Notes under the pieces: generated by a model
Seen by the model: only the letters and a program-made list of their open reading frames with translations
The model's database searches: none
Told to the model about the DNA's origin: nothing
Part shown: piece by piece, positions 1-13,900 of the stretch
How the letters are laid out: every line of letters begins with the position of its first letter
Position numbering within the stretch: position 1 is the stretch's first letter
Made by a program: the position numbers and the translations under genes
Assembly (NCBI RefSeq): GCF_019925205.1
Contig: NC_083560.1
Span: forward strand, 125,709,062 to 125,773,061
Length of the DNA: 64,000 nt
From: Metopolophium dirhodum
Lineage: Eukaryota > Arthropoda > Insecta > Hemiptera > Aphididae
Direction: 5' to 3'

Positions 1-654
1 GTAGGAGTTTTAGGTTTTAGATAAAATAAAGTACTACTTCAAATACACAAATTGAATTAACGAACGCACTGATTATTGCTTGCATAAGAAGTCCAGTTGT
101 CGCTCGTTGAAATCGGTTTCTTTGGTACTTGAGAGGTTGTTACTTTGGTGGTTGGTGCTCATGCACTGGTTTAAGGGACGGCACGGATATGCCGACCAGA
201 GAGAGGTAGGCGGTTTTTATCAAAGGTTTTTTGTACTTCCCCGAGCTAGATTTCTCTTCGGCGGCAAGGACCTTTTTTTACCATAAGTTTTCTCTGGCGA
301 CTTATAAGAATTCCGCACGTCCTGCGCCCCACGGGTCGCCGGTACGTGCCGATTTCTTAATTCGTGATCGCATAATAGATATCATGCCTATGACAACGGT
401 TTATTAGGGAAGTCCGATTTCTACAAGCGACAGTCTGGTCGCTATTTATTACTCTGTAAGATTTTATTTTATTTATTATAATGGTATGTGAGCATATCAT
501 TACAGTATTATTTATTTATAAAAGTCAACTTTTTTATTAGTAGGTAATAAATGCTAAAATTAAAGTGTTCTATAAACTAGGGGAAGCATAAGTGCAATAA
601 GTGAAAAAATATACATTTTAGGGTATCACGTTTAACGGAGAGACAAAGTAAATT
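1..654. other. No gene identified; GC-richer opening segment
   Basis: 1-460 is richer in G+C than what follows and has a 68-codon open frame (80-286) without a recognisable family. It could be the edge of an LTR or a gene exon outside the window; I see no TG...CA boundaries. The rest is AT-rich filler. Confidence 0.3.
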
Positions 655-1516
655 TTCTAATTAGAGGGGGCTTAAAAGTTTTGATCGAAATAATGTTTCG
701 ATTTTCAACGTCAGTGTCTTGTACTCTTATTCGATGGGAAAGTGAATCAAGTTGGTGCATTCGGGAGGTCAAAATTTAAAATTGAATTTGTTGGGTCAAA
801 AAGCTTTAAAATGTATACAAGGCTCCTAACATATTGTTACAATGGTAGTTAAAAAATATTAAAAATGTATAGGACTAATTTTTCTTTATAAGAATTTAAA
901 GTTCTAATTATGACAAAATCTCAAAAATGATCAATTATTGTAATTAAAAATTATAAAATGTTCAATTTTTATGCCAACGATTGAAAATTTAAAACAAAGA
1001 TTCTCGTAAAGAGTTCATAGTGTCACCAAAAAAGATAAATAATATAATATAAGCACTGTTATTTTTTACAGACATTTAAAATACAAATTTGGACCAAATT
1101 TCATATTCAAACCAAAAATAATGATTTTAGTTATTTTGTTGTAATTTAAATAATATTATTCATGGGTTCATGGATAATATATGAAACTTTGTGAGTATAT
1201 TATCATATTTTATACACACAATGACATTTTCAGATGTAATTTTTTGGCAAAAATGAATTTAACCTACTGTAGTAGATACTAATGCCTTCTAATGATGAAT
1301 ACTAAAATTAATTAATTTAATCACAATTATATCATAAAATATTCCTACTTAGTAATATTAGGTATAGGCTGACAGACCGTCTTCGCTCAGAATCGTTTTT
1401 CGTATAGGTACAATGATTTTATATCATTGAATACAAATTAAACACCATTCTTTACAGTGACCCACTTGTAACCTACTGTACATCAGAATGATATCCGCTT
1501 ACTCCCCCTTTTTTAT
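655..1516 (-). repeat. R repeat, truncated copy
   Basis: In reverse it carries the family's head (CACTTGTAACCTACTGTACA, ATGATTTTATATCATT, CGCTCAGAATCG). The tail end is missing. Internal sequence matches the full copies at 41462, 53271 and 57411. Confidence 0.75.
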
Positions 1517-4034
1517 AAAAACCATAGATTTTATTCTAAATGTACCCAATAATAAAGACAATTTCTAAAAAAATAAGTATTTATTGTTTATTTTTTAAAA
1601 CATAAATCAATGTTTTAAATACACTTTTAGTTATTAATATTTATAAAATAATCTATTTCATCTGTTTGTTTATTCTATTTTTGATACTAAACAATTTTGC
1701 CAAAGACAGTTTATTTTGGACAATTTTACGAGAAACATTTTTTTATTTTAGACATTTTGTCCTCAGACATATTTACTTATATTTACGTAGATAGCCCAGT
1801 TGTACCACACGTAGGTATGCAACCACAATCACACTAATTATTATTTATGACTAACACAATATGAGCGGTCGAAATGTAATTACATATTGCCTAAATATTG
1901 CCCCTTATAAGACCTACGAAGTCCCCTTAAATTAAAATTTTACACGAAAATATCATTAAAGTTGCCTATACCTAACCCCTTAAAACGGACATGTAGTTAT
2001 ATGCGTTCGTAGTGAATGCAATAAAATCATCCAATCGATCAATATAATCAATAAGGTACCAGGTAAGTACTTCATAAAAAAGAACTTCAAAATTATAATA
2101 TTATATTTGATACTATAACTAAACCCTATACGCGAAGTGTTATCTACGTGGCTAGATGCATGTTGGTATGGGCCATAAGCTGAATTTTGGTTAAATTATT
2201 GGGAATAAGCTGAGCTTATGAGTGTGATTATTAGCAGGGCTCATAACTTATAGCTATAAAAATGGTTATTATACGCGGAATAATATTCTCTTATAAACAT
2301 TCATATTATAAACGCTTAAACAAGCATTAAAAATACTAAAATATGCAACAAAAATATTAAGTAGGTAAAAAAAATTGTTGAACATTTTAGAAGTAAAAAA
2401 AAAAGTGAGTGCTGTCATGGGAAACCCGGTAGAAACGAAGTTTCTTTTCCAACAAATATTATAGATTACAAATACATTTTAGTGGAACCATTCAAAATAA
2501 AAGTAAATATCAATAAGTAAATGTGAAATATAAATGAAAATTATTATTATTACTATTTAATTACTATTATATTAATCAATAATCATATTCAATAATCGAA
2601 ATTACAGGCCTGTGATAACTAAAATATGATAGGTACGTTGTGATGTAACTTTTTCCAAATATTTTGAAAATACTGCATCGATAGTGGTGTCATCTATCGT
2701 CGTACATTCTGCTAGATTGTTTATCATATGTAAATTGGATGTGTCCATAACGAACGTTTTAAAAGTTTCTTATTTCTTATCATTAAAATTGATGTTAAAG
2801 TCACCAAATTGTTATAATTTATAAATTATAATAATTATAAATGCATAATATGCAGGACGGAAAAAGATAGCTTTCCAACGCTTCAATCGTCATCAAAAAC
2901 TAAACTTTCAGTACAGGCGTCACAAAAATATGTTTATGGCAATGTGCCAACAAAATACAGGAACTAGACGAGTCAGGATAAAAAAAAAAAAACACGTACC
3001 TATACCTAATAGTCACAAGCAATAAAACCTTCAACTAAATAGATAAACAAACAGGCAAATGGTTACCTATGTCCCATTACAAAACTACGACAAAAGACAC
3101 GATCAATTATATGAAGAAATTAACACGATGACTAACCAATGTAAGGGCAAACTAACAGAATAAGAAATATGTTCAAGATTTAATTATATAGATACTTAAA
3201 ACAACGTTTCAAGAAATTTCGGTACAAAGGGAATAAAATAAATGTACGAAACCAATATAGGTAGATACAACGACGTATATAAATTATCTTTTTACCTGTA
3301 AAAAATCTATCGATGGCGCCGCCGCCGAACTTTTTAACATATTGATTCCGCCAGCTATCGACTATCAATCGGCTAAATATTTGTAAATTGTTTATTTTAA
3401 TAATAACAAAATGTAAAAGGCTTATGTTTACATTTATGTTAATGCTATTTTATGATATAAAATATTATGTTTTATACTTCATGTAAAAATAATGATAATA
3501 ATGGTGATTTTAAAATTTTAGTCATTAATATTCAACATGAATAATTTGTAAAAATGGCCCAAAAATAATAAATACTAGTACAAATATTTTAATAACTAAG
3601 AAACTACTCATTCAAATTTTGAATTAAATACATCAAAATTTAAAAAAATATATCGACTAAATAATTTACAGTAAAAAATGGGTTCTCGTTTGAAAAAACA
3701 GAAGTTTAAACACTCCTTAAGAAGCAGAAAAAATTCAAGAATTTGAAAATATTATCTTTGAATATATTATTTAAAAGTTTCAAAAATCAGAATTTCAATA
3801 AATTCATTATTAAAGAGGAAAATGGAGTAGTGCATGCTTGGTGAATTACCCTGAATTATGGCTTAGAATTAATCTAATGTAGTATTACCTATTGCGTATT
3901 GTATGTCGTGACTAAGCCATTTACTATGTAGATATTACAATAAAATTAATATGAAATAATCATAAGTGTAGAAAACAACAAAGCTAGGTTAATGGATCAA
4001 TGGATGTAGGTACCTATAATAATAGCATGTGCAT
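1517..4034. other. No gene identified
   Basis: AT-rich sequence. Apart from the small exon-like stretch at 3293-3368 I see nothing I can support. Confidence 0.5.
3293..3368 (-). CDS. Possible short exon with GGC-rich segment
   Basis: MIVDSWRNQYVKKFGGGAID then RFFTG, followed by a plausible donor (ACAG|GTAAAA). It stands out by a local CGCCGCCGCC tract. No second exon was found. Confidence 0.15.
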
Positions 4035-5318
4035 ATATGTTATACCCAAGACGAAAGTGAATCTAGTTGGTACTTTTGGGAGGTCAAAATTCCCAATAGT
4101 TTTCAAAAGCACCCGAAAAACAAAATACAAATTAAGGAAAAACGGACATTTTTACGCAAAATCAGTTTCGAAATCGATTTTGGCTTTTGGTGTATCAAAC
4201 TCTAAAACAAATGATCGTAAGTACATAACATTTTCACTGAATGTTTATATTAGACTTTCCTATACATAATTTTCAAAATATTTTTACTTGTTTTGAGCTG
4301 ATTACGGATATAGGTACTCAGTTTCCAACTTTGTTAGGTTTTTTTCTATGACTGTCAATAATACCTACTTTATTTGTTGGGTAAAAAAGCTTGAAATTAA
4401 ATACAAAGCTCCTACTATATTGTTACAATCACATTAAAAATATATTAAAAATCCTTAGTCACAGTTTTTTTTTATAAGCATTTAAAGTTCAAATCTTGAC
4501 AAAATACGGAAAAAACACGAAAATTAGCAAATCATTTTGAGTTAGAAATTCATAAAATTTTTTTTTTTAAATCTAAGATTTGGAAATGAAATACAATATT
4601 ACTCATAAGTTTGTCTAACTTTATAAAAAAAAAATGTCTAATTAAAATTTTTATGAGAGTTTGAAATTCATATTTTTACAACATTTGATATTTACCCGAT
4701 TTCTCATGTAGGTAGCGATTTTCTTATTTTGTTGTAAATCAAAAACGATCCACTGTAGATGCATAAAAATTTGACTGAATGTTTAGATATTTTTAATTTT
4801 TTATATACCATAACATTTTTGAGCTGTTATGGGCAATGGGCATAGTAAGTTTTCAATTTGTATGGTTTTTTTTTCTACAATTATCAATAAAATTATTTGT
4901 TGGGTAAAAAGCGTGACAATTTAATAGAAGACTCCTGATGTATTGTTACAATAGCTGTGTAAAAATATTAAAAAATACATAGGCACCATTTTTTTTTATT
5001 AGTATTTTAAGTTAAAATTTTGACAAAATTTAATAATTATTTTGTAGTTAAAAATGTATAAAATGTTTCACTTTTATATCTAAGGATTGAAAATTTAAAA
5101 CAAGGTTCCGCGTAAATAGGTTACATATAAATTACTTTATTCACAATAATATCATCAAATATAATTTGTAATATCATAGGTTGACTGACCGTCTTCGCTC
5201 AGAATCGTTTTTCTTATACAATGATATTATATCATTGAATTCAAATTTAACACCATCCATTACAGTGACCCACTTGTAACCTACTGAACAGCAGAGCAAC
5301 ATCCATTTTCCTACCTTT
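4035..5318 (-). repeat. R repeat, nearly full copy
   Basis: Reverse copy: body from about 4035 (GTGAATCTAGTTGGTACTTT) to the head at 5318 (ACCCACTTGTAACCTACTGA). The 89-codon open frame inside it (4000-4269) is part of the repeat, not a gene. Confidence 0.8.
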
Positions 5319-5324
5319 TTTTAG

Positions 5325-6062
5325 ATTCTGAGGTAATGGTTTTAAAATCATGTTTATTTCTTTTTCTTTTTTATTCTGTAAACACTTTTTCTCCCTCTAA
5401 ACTTGCTCAAAAGTATCAAGTATAGCATCTTTTCTGAAAGGCGATGTTCTTGAACTGGAACTTTAGAGAGGTCATTTTTCGATTTTCGAAACGCTACTCG
5501 AAATAAAAGCGGTTAAAGGAGAAAAAACGTACCATTTCACGATTTTATAATATTAAATAATTACGGACGTTTTCTACCAGAAATATTGCTTCAAATAAAA
5601 AATGACAATAGATATTTTTTGTTATATTTTGAATTATGTTCCTTACGGTTTACAGTTCCGAACATTTTAGCCATTTTTGAGCTATTTATTGACATTTTAA
5701 TATTGGGAGTATTTTTGTTGTAATTCGGTTAAAAACATTCGTATAAACTTGAAATTTGGGTTGTTTACTTATATTACCTAGACATAGTTCTTTGGACAAA
5801 TTTTCAAAACATTAGAGTGACTTATGAGCTTTTTCTTTTATTTTATATATTTTTTCATTTTTATGATATTTCCTAATTATAAATTATAATTATAATTATA
5901 TAAATTACCTATTTATATAAATCGTTCTTAAGCTGTTCTTAAAACGCTTTGTTTATCACCATAGAAACGAATTAAATAAAAAAGATTCCCTCGTCCGCTC
6001 AGAATCGTTTTTTATCGAATGCAATCATTGCATTCAAATCGAATACAGTAAAATTACACTAC
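5325..6062 (-). repeat. R-related repeat, diverged short form
   Basis: Starts TTAGATTCTGAGG directly behind the previous copy and includes GCTCAGAATCGTTTTTTATC near its other end. The interior follows the short form seen at 6137 and 9917. Confidence 0.55.
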
Positions 6063-6136
6063 CCTAACCTAACCTGTCCGAGGCCCGAAGGACAAACATC
6101 CACCACCGAAATGCGCTGACCTGAATTAACAATAAA

Positions 6137-6645
6137 TGAAAAGCGGGTAAGTGGATATCGTTCTGCTGTACAGTAGGTTACAAGTGGGTCAATGTATAAT
6201 GGATTGTATTAAACTTGAATTCAATGCTATAATATCATTGTATAAGAAAAACGATTTTGAGCGGAGACGGTTTATCAGTATGGATATTTTATACTGTTAT
6301 TATTTATTATATCATGTAAGTTGAATTAATATTATAATATTATAATTTTTTATTCGTTTCTATAGTGAATAAACAAAGCGTTAGAAATTAAAATCCCATT
6401 TTTAGCGGTTTTTCGTAATTTTTCGGTTGTTTTTCCCGTGGCATTGAATAACTATTGATAAAATCGAAAAATGAAATGTCTAAAGTATCATCTTGATCCA
6501 ATTTTCTAAAAGATAAGGTACTATATGTTGAAATCGAAGCACTCCATCAGGTAGAAATTTTGTAAACGGGATATAAAAAAAAATAAATAAATAAATAAAC
6601 ACCATTGTTACACCACTACTAGCTTCCTCGCTCCGCTCAGAATCT
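6137..6645 (+). repeat. R repeat, short internally deleted form
   Basis: Head GCGGGTAAGTGGATATCG with CTGTACAGTAGGTTACAAGT, tail CCGCTCAGAATCTAAAA. About 510 bases against 1.45 kb for full copies. The interior contains CCCATTTTTAGCGGTTTTTC. Confidence 0.8.
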
Positions 6646-7503
6646 AAAATAATATTATGCATAATGTATATTACAAAAAGCATTTTATAGCCAATGAAAG
6701 TAAAAATATCATTAATATTATATTATAACTTTCATGGAAACTTGAGTATAAGTAAGTTGACAGGGATTTATTTGGAAAAACCTTAATTTTCTAACTGTCA
6801 AATATATGTCACATCTTCTAGGGTTACCACACAGTTTTGGAAAAATAACACTTTTGCAGGTCTAAGCGTTATAGGTGGACAGCCAGGTAGGTAATCTCTT
6901 CCCAATCCGACTGTTTTTCATTTTATCTATCTTGCGTATACAAATTGAAAGTATTCAAATCACGTACATGTTGCTATAAAGTAATATTACGTACACCGTT
7001 AAATCAAAGGCAAGGCATCTTCAGGAATTTGTCAAGGTAAGGGCGAAAAATTTTCCCATTTAAATTTTTGTTTTACTATCAGATATGTGACAAAGTATAG
7101 TTTGTGGCATGTTTTCTTTCAGATAAGTAAGAAATGTAAAAATTATTTATGAATTATACGTAGATAGTTCGATAAACTTAATCTTACAGCATTCATTTTA
7201 ATCAATTGTTATGTAATTTTAAATTAACAAATGTATCTTTTTTTATAAATTCATAAAATTAAATGTTTCTAGCTTAATCAATCATTGATACCACAAACTT
7301 GAAAACTTGAAACTATTGTATGCCATCTAAGAACATTTAATTGTTTTATCAAATAAGTAAATACTTGGTTACACTGCATTACTGCACTTGCGCCTAATTT
7401 TAAGGTTTTTTTTTGTATTTAGGGATTTTTTTTTAAATTTAATTTAAAATTTGTATATGCTTTTACATGTTGTTTTAATATAAATTTAACAAACTATATC
7501 TAT
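6646..7503. other. No gene identified
   Basis: AT-rich, no family-like frame or clear element end before the hAT target duplication. Confidence 0.5.
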
Positions 7504-8016
7504 GTAGTCAGCAGGGGCGGAGTGGGAACCAAATCCAGGCCGGGAGTTTAAAATTTATCCAGGCCACCCACCAAAAATTTTTTTCTCGCTACGCTCGAAT
7601 TTTGTTTTTCTATTCACCTATTTCATAACTATTATATAAGTAGATTTAATTCTAGTGCAATTTATAACTTGAAAAAAAAATTAATTTTTTTCAATGAGTT
7701 AAGTTAATTTTTTTTTTTTTTGTTAACTTTTAAATTTAACTGAACCTGAAAGCAATTTAATTTAATTAACTTAACTAGCCAGACTTAATTATTTTCATTA
7801 AATTGCCCACCTTTTATTAATATACTACTAATACCTGAATGTCTGAAAAATAAAATTTGTAGGCATAGTTTAATAGTTGAAACCAACGAAATATTAATAA
7901 TTAATAATTATATATTGTGTTTTCATGGTTTAGGTATAGTAGGTATAAGGTAATAAGTAATAAATAAATATATAAATTATAAACAATATAATAAAAATTA
8001 AAAATGGTTTATACAT

Positions 8017-8217
8017 TTATAATAATAATTTAAATAATAGTTTAGATTTCTCACCAACTGCATTTATGATAATATTATTATCAATTTCCATGAGAATTTT
8101 ATTTTCAATGGCCATTAGCATAAAAGACTCAAGATGTTCATTGGTCATTGAATTTCTCAGCCGGTTTTTTAAATATTTCAATGTTGAGAATGACCAGAAA
8201 CTTGCGTAACAGGGAGG
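8017..8217 (-). pseudogene. hAT transposase C-terminal dimerisation fragment
   Basis: Open to a TAA at 8017-8019. It reads CYASFWSFSTLKYLKNRL followed by RNSMTNEHLESFMLMAIEN, which follows the hAT dimerisation pattern (..AERSFSxLKxIKxxLRxxM..ERLxxLxxLxIE). The catalytic N-terminal parts are absent next to it. Lies inside the 7512-9244 element. Confidence 0.75.
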
Positions 8218-8313
8218 GTTAAAATATATTGATATGCTATAGTTAATGTCGGGTAAGCATTTGCAAATAAATTATATTTAATTAAAACATTATAACAACA
8301 TATTACACAGTTC

Positions 8314-8436
8314 TTAGGTAGGTGTACCTTTTAGAAAAAATGAATCTAATTGATTACATTTTTCAGCACATTTTGCAAGTAATTTTTTGTTTTTTTCGCG
8401 ATCTCTTCCTGCCACCCCTTTCCTTTTTTTATTCAT
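8314..8436 (-). pseudogene. hAT transposase N-terminal fragment
   Basis: From an ATG at 8434-8436: a basic start MNKKRKGVAGRDREKNKK, then CNQLDSFFLKG. It resembles the lysine-rich N-termini of ZMYM/hAT-type transposases that run into a SxxLDSFF-like motif. The open frame extends upstream to 8592, but the family-like part starts here. It ends at a GGTACACC that could be a decayed donor or a deletion edge. Confidence 0.5.
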
Positions 8437-9252
8437 AATTACAATATAATATCGTACGATCAATAATATAAAACTTAAATTTTCATTAGAGAGCAAACAA
8501 ATCAACATGTTAACAACAGCTGGATTAATAAAAGGAAAAACGTGGATAAACGACACTGTCGACACGCTCAACAACAAGTGAACAGTGTACAAATATCAAA
8601 CACTAATGACTAATTTGTTTGGGCTTATTATAGATATTATTTAAAAAAATAACAATGACCAAAGTAAAGGGACCAATAATACAAAATTAATATGTATTAT
8701 CATTAATATTGATTATATTATTATAAATACTAATATTTTAGACATTATTAGTATTATTAGTTATTATTAGCCATTAGGCATTGGCGCATTGCTATATTCG
8801 TCGCCACTCTGCAGTCCTACTACAGTCTATAGATAAAGGATACAGATAAACAACTTGTCGGTTCAACAGGTGGAAATACGTCGAATCTGGGTGTCATGTT
8901 ATAAAAATAACCAGCCTATATCAATATAATATTGCTTTAATTTTATTTAATGTCTATATTTATGTACCAAATATTTTGTAATTTTATATCCAAAGCTTTC
9001 TCATACGAGTATACGATTGTACGAGGCTATTACAATGTTCTATTATTACATTAATAATATTTGTAATACAATAGTTTAATAGACACATATTTTTGACACA
9101 TTTAGCATTTAGCATTAACTAATATTTTGTAAATTAAATTAAATTAAAAAAAAAAAATCTAACAAAATGGCCAGGCCACCAGGCCATAGTATGGTCCAGG
9201 CCATCTGGAAAATTCCCATTTCCAGACCGGCCACTCCGCCCCTGGTAGTCAG

Positions 9253-9916
9253 GTAAATAAATATATGATATAAACCTATAGAAAAAGAAATAATTAATTT
9301 TTTAGATTAAACAAGTCCAAAAAGTTCTGTCTGTGAAACTTTTTTAGAGTCCATTAGAAGTTTAAAATTCATCTTATAATTTATACCTGATTTATATCAA
9401 TACAATGATTATTATACATGTATTATTAAAAATAAAAATAATTTGGTGCATTATTCAGAATTTTTATGTAGTTTTATAATTTTTTTTTTGACATTAAAAT
9501 TATCATCCATGATTATAATTGACCCAGATAAAGCTAAGGGAGGAAACTTCCCCTACTTACACCCCTCTGCAGACATCCTTAGATTAAATATAATATTACA
9601 TGAAACCATAAATATCTATATAGTACTTGATAGCAAACTCCTGCCATCAGTTCAAGCCTGAAGGTCATTTGGCAGTTGTACGGTATTTCACATGGTAAAT
9701 AAGATTTATTATGATTTATGATATATTGTATTGTATTATTTCTATACCTGTTGTTTTTAAAAAATATATATATATTTTACATAGAGCATTTCAATTTATT
9801 ATTTTATTTTACCATTAAAAACGATGTTATTCCTAATACATTTTATATAACAAATAAATGAAATGTTTTGCTCACTGACAAAATAGCGATCTTAAACATT
9901 TGTGCTTAATGGAAAA
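9253..9916. other. No gene identified
   Basis: The 72-codon open frame at 9443-9661 has no recognisable motif and AT-driven composition. Confidence 0.5.
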
Positions 9917-10396
9917 AAAAGCGGGTAAGTGGATATCGCTCTGCTGTACAGTAGGTTACAAGTGGGTCAATGTATAAAGGATTATATTAAAATTGAATTC
10001 CATAACATAATATCATTGTATAAGAAAAACGATTCTGAGCGGAAACAGTTTGTCAGTTTGGATTTTTTATACATTATTATTTATTATAGCCTGTACGTTG
10101 AATTAATATTACAATATTACTATGGTGATAAACAAAGCGTTAGATATTAAAATCCCATTTTTAGCGGTTTTTCATAATTTGTCGGTAGTTTTTCCCATGG
10201 CATTAAAAAACTATAGAGATAATCAAAAAATGATCTCTAAAGTACCATTGTGATCCAGTTTTCTAAAAGATAAGGAATTGTATGTTGAAATCAAAGCACT
10301 CTTTCTGGTAGAAATTTTTTGTACAGAATAATAAAAAAAAAAATAATAAACACCATTGTAAAACCACTAGCTTTCTCAATCCACTCAGAATCTAAA
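9917..10396 (+). repeat. R repeat, short internally deleted form
   Basis: Same head, interior and tail as the 6137 copy (GTGGATATCGCTCTGCTGTA at the head, CACTCAGAATCTAAAA at the tail). The two short copies share one deletion form, so it was mobile as such. Confidence 0.8.
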
Positions 10397-10982
10397 ATAT
10401 AAATTTTATAGGAGTTCCTTATCTAGTGTAGTATAGAAGTCTGATGGAACACAGATACATTTGACTGTCTTTCTGTTAGTCCAGGACAGGCTTCGCAAAA
10501 ACGCATGAACCTCAAGTGTATTAGAGATAAGAGATATGAATATACTATGATAATTATTAATCATGATTTTAAAAATGATTTAAATTATATATCAATATGA
10601 TATATTATTGTCAATTGATGTATCTAAACAAAATTAAATAAGTAAATATAAGGTTGCTAATTCTTTGCTGTTTAAATATTACAATAAATAATACAAATAA
10701 AAATAAAACTTGTTTAACATTATAAAATGTATCAGAGAAAATTATATTAAAATGCATAACAAAAAAAAGCAAAAAAGTATTAATTGAAATTTTTCATGAC
10801 TTGAAAAAATAATAAACCAATACAAACTATTTTTTTTGTTCTTATATTATAATATCAAATAGTATAAAAAAAATATAAAATTAATTTTTATGCTCTTAAA
10901 TATCGTCATAGAACAATTAGCATAATTACACATTAATAAAAAATCTTATAATATATAGTTAACTGTATTTTTTAAATATTAA
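10397..10982. other. 3' flank of the Drp1-like gene
   Basis: AT-rich; must contain the 3' UTR and poly(A) site of the minus-strand gene, but I cannot fix a position. Confidence 0.4.
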
Positions 10983-13900
10983 TCAGAAACATTGAATATC
11001 TATCATATTTTGTAATGCTTTATTTACCGCATCGAATAACTGCTTAACTTTTATACGATGTTCTACAATTCCATCTTCTTCAACTAATACTTCATCAAAC
11101 GACTGGTTCAATACGTAAGGTATAAAAACTTTTTCATTCAAATTAAGTTCAAAATTGTCCAAAACTAAATTCACCATTTTATGTTGTATTATCTTTGGTA
11201 CAAAGTCCCCTAAGATTTCTCTGATAAATTCAAAATAACAATAAGTTAAGCGTTTATGTATCTTAACTTGTTTTGAAATTTCAATAGTTTTGTCTGCGTC
11301 ATTTGACCCATCATTATCATCATCATCATCATAATCATCATCATCATCAATAATTTTAAGAACATCATGTAATGTACCATTAAAATCCACTGTATTGCAC
11401 TTAACTTTAGATGAGCGGACTAATTTTAACAAAAACAATGGGTTGGTTATATTCAAACATGTCTGGTAAGTCTCAATGTGGGATATTATAGATTCTTTCA
11501 AATTTGTAAGATTTTCATCCAAAATTGTAATAAGGACATTTCTTACCTGAAATCAAATATAAATAATTATTCAAAACAAAATGTTATGTATTATTATTAT
11601 TAAACATGTGTTAAAAAATAATTGTAGTTATTACATAATATTGGATAATTTAACCATTTTATCAGTCTTTTCTGTAATTTATAAAGGCTCTTAAAAGCGG
11701 CTAGATTTTAGACCAATAAATGGAAGAAAAAATAAATTTACTTTCAGAAGTCTAATTTCAATTTTGAAAAAAAAATTGAATTAGAAAAAAAAATTTGTCA
11801 GGTACTAATTAAACTATACGATATAAGAGAATAAGGAATTCAAATAGGTTTTCAAAATTAAAAATCAGGCTTTTGGTTACTGAGTGAACTTTTCTTCCAC
11901 TTCTTGTGAACTATCATGTTGAAACTTTTTTTATCGCAAAATAGCGATGTGTGACTTTCGTGTGTATGTTAAGGATTTCACAGAATCTTAGCTGTAATTT
12001 ATCTTTCATCACATAAAGCATTTGGAGAACTCATGCACACTAATGACCAGTCACTAGTAACAACACACACAAATACACAATCATACAACACTCACAGTGG
12101 ATATAAAATATTGCCTAAATCCGACTCCTTAAAAATAGTTTGCTTTCAAACAGCCTTAAATAAATAATAATTTGATGCCATACACGGCAGTTGATGACTA
12201 GAGTTGTATAATTTATAACAAATAGTGAGAATTGAATTGAAAACAGTGAATTTATAAGAGGAAAAAGAGTTGAAAATACTAATTCCTAAAACTGAATACA
12301 TTGAACAATATTTAAAAAAATATAGTACCTAAGGTGGAAAAAGAAATTTAAAATGTCAATTTCAAGTATAATTATGTGGTCTTTAAACATAATTTTTCAT
12401 TTTATTATTTATAATATTATACAGCAATAAATATCTTACATTTTAAATGTATTATCTATTAAACACTATTCATTCATATGTTATGTTATAACAGTTTAAA
12501 AGTATAACTATTAGACACTTATAACTTATAATTTGTTACAGATAAAATAAACATACGCTTTAAAGTAGGAATAGATAACTGTTGACTAGGTACAGAAATT
12601 TACATTATTTTGTAAGATCAGTATAATAAACTATATTATTATATATAGTTATAGTATTAAACTATTAACCGATATTACTTAACATTTAATAGGTATATTA
12701 AACTGAAATTGAAAGAAAATCAATGCCTGACGCTTACGTCCCACTATCACAGTAGATAATTAGACAGTAGACAACAATAACCTTGAAAAATCTAAAATAA
12801 AAATGCCGTGATATAAAAATAACGTGATCTTCCAAACAATAATGAGCATTATTATATTAAATTATATTGATTGTACATAATAAAGTTTAAATATTTAGAA
12901 ACTAGAATAATATCCCATAGTTATTTGATCAGAATTAATTGTTATTGCTGTTATTGACGTTACTCGTTGTTTTAAGTTTTAAATATTTGTACGCCAACTC
13001 TGCCAAGTAACTACTCAGAATGTTTTTTTTCCATATTATAGAAATACTCATATGAACATAAATTCTAAATTAGTAAAAAAAAAGGTTATCCATCCCCTAT
13101 ATCCTCCCCGTAAAGATGCAAGATTGGATGAAACGTAAAAAAGGAGGAGTGAAATATTTATTTATTTTATATATTTTTAATTGAAGAAAAGTATTAAAAT
13201 TATGACTAGATAAAAAATTTTTAATTTTCACTTTTTAGTCAAAATACAAAAATGCAAATTTATGTTTCAATAAAAAATGGAAATTGAAAATGGTTATAAA
13301 TTTAAAATTTGTTATTCAAAGCAGTATAAGAATGAATCCCTCCTTAGATTATCAACTATTCTCGGTTTAGATCCTAAATAATATTTCATATCATACCTGT
13401 TAAAATCATACTTACATCAGAATTCACCCTCGGATATCTTTTTAATATTTGTAAAATATTTTCATCAATTGAATCATACATTTTCAGCATCTCCACACGT
13501 ACAGAGTCCACAGTGGACAAGGATGGTGCAATTAGGTTACTCAGCTGTCTGCCTATCATATACTCCAAGGCTTTTAGATTAACAAATGGACTGTTGGTAA
13601 ATCCGACTGTGTTCAGTAAAATAATTCTTATCTGTTCTTTAGATAAGTTGAGTAAAGGATCAATATTATACACTTTTTCTAAATATTCTTCATTAATTAT
13701 TTGTACAATTCTAGCACCACCCATAACTATTTTATCGGAAATATATTTTTTGTTTCCCAGTATGGTGTCACAATATGACTTATTTATATCATTAAATAAG
13801 TCTAGTACAAACGATACCTTGCTGTCGGGTGTTTTTAATATTCTTAACTGTTTTTGTAGTCTTATTTTTGAGTCGTTTAATTTTTTTAGCAATATTGGAT

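Larger units (their letters stand above)
7512..9244 (-). mobile_element. hAT-family transposon with decayed transposase
   Basis: The ends are inverted repeats CAGGGGCGGAGTGG and CCACTCCGCCCCTG, followed inward by related CCAGGCC sequence. The 8 bases GTAGTCAG stand immediately on both sides (7504-7511 and 9245-9252): a perfect 8-bp target duplication, the hAT signature. The 1733-base interior carries, on the minus strand, a transposase start (8314-8436, MNKKRKG...LDSFF) and a transposase end (8017-8217, the hAT dimerisation region with FSTLKYLKNRLRNSM). The middle of the enzyme is missing, so the element cannot encode its own transposase. Confidence 0.93.

Noticed and set aside
80..286. 68-codon frame near the window start
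   Set aside because: No family features; a possible LTR or exon edge cannot be judged without the sequence to the left.
4000..4269. 89-codon plus-strand frame
   Set aside because: Lies inside an R repeat copy; same sequence is non-open in other copies.
6060..6080. CCTAACCTAACC resembling the insect TTAGG telomere repeat
   Set aside because: Only about two units; too short for an interstitial telomere tract.
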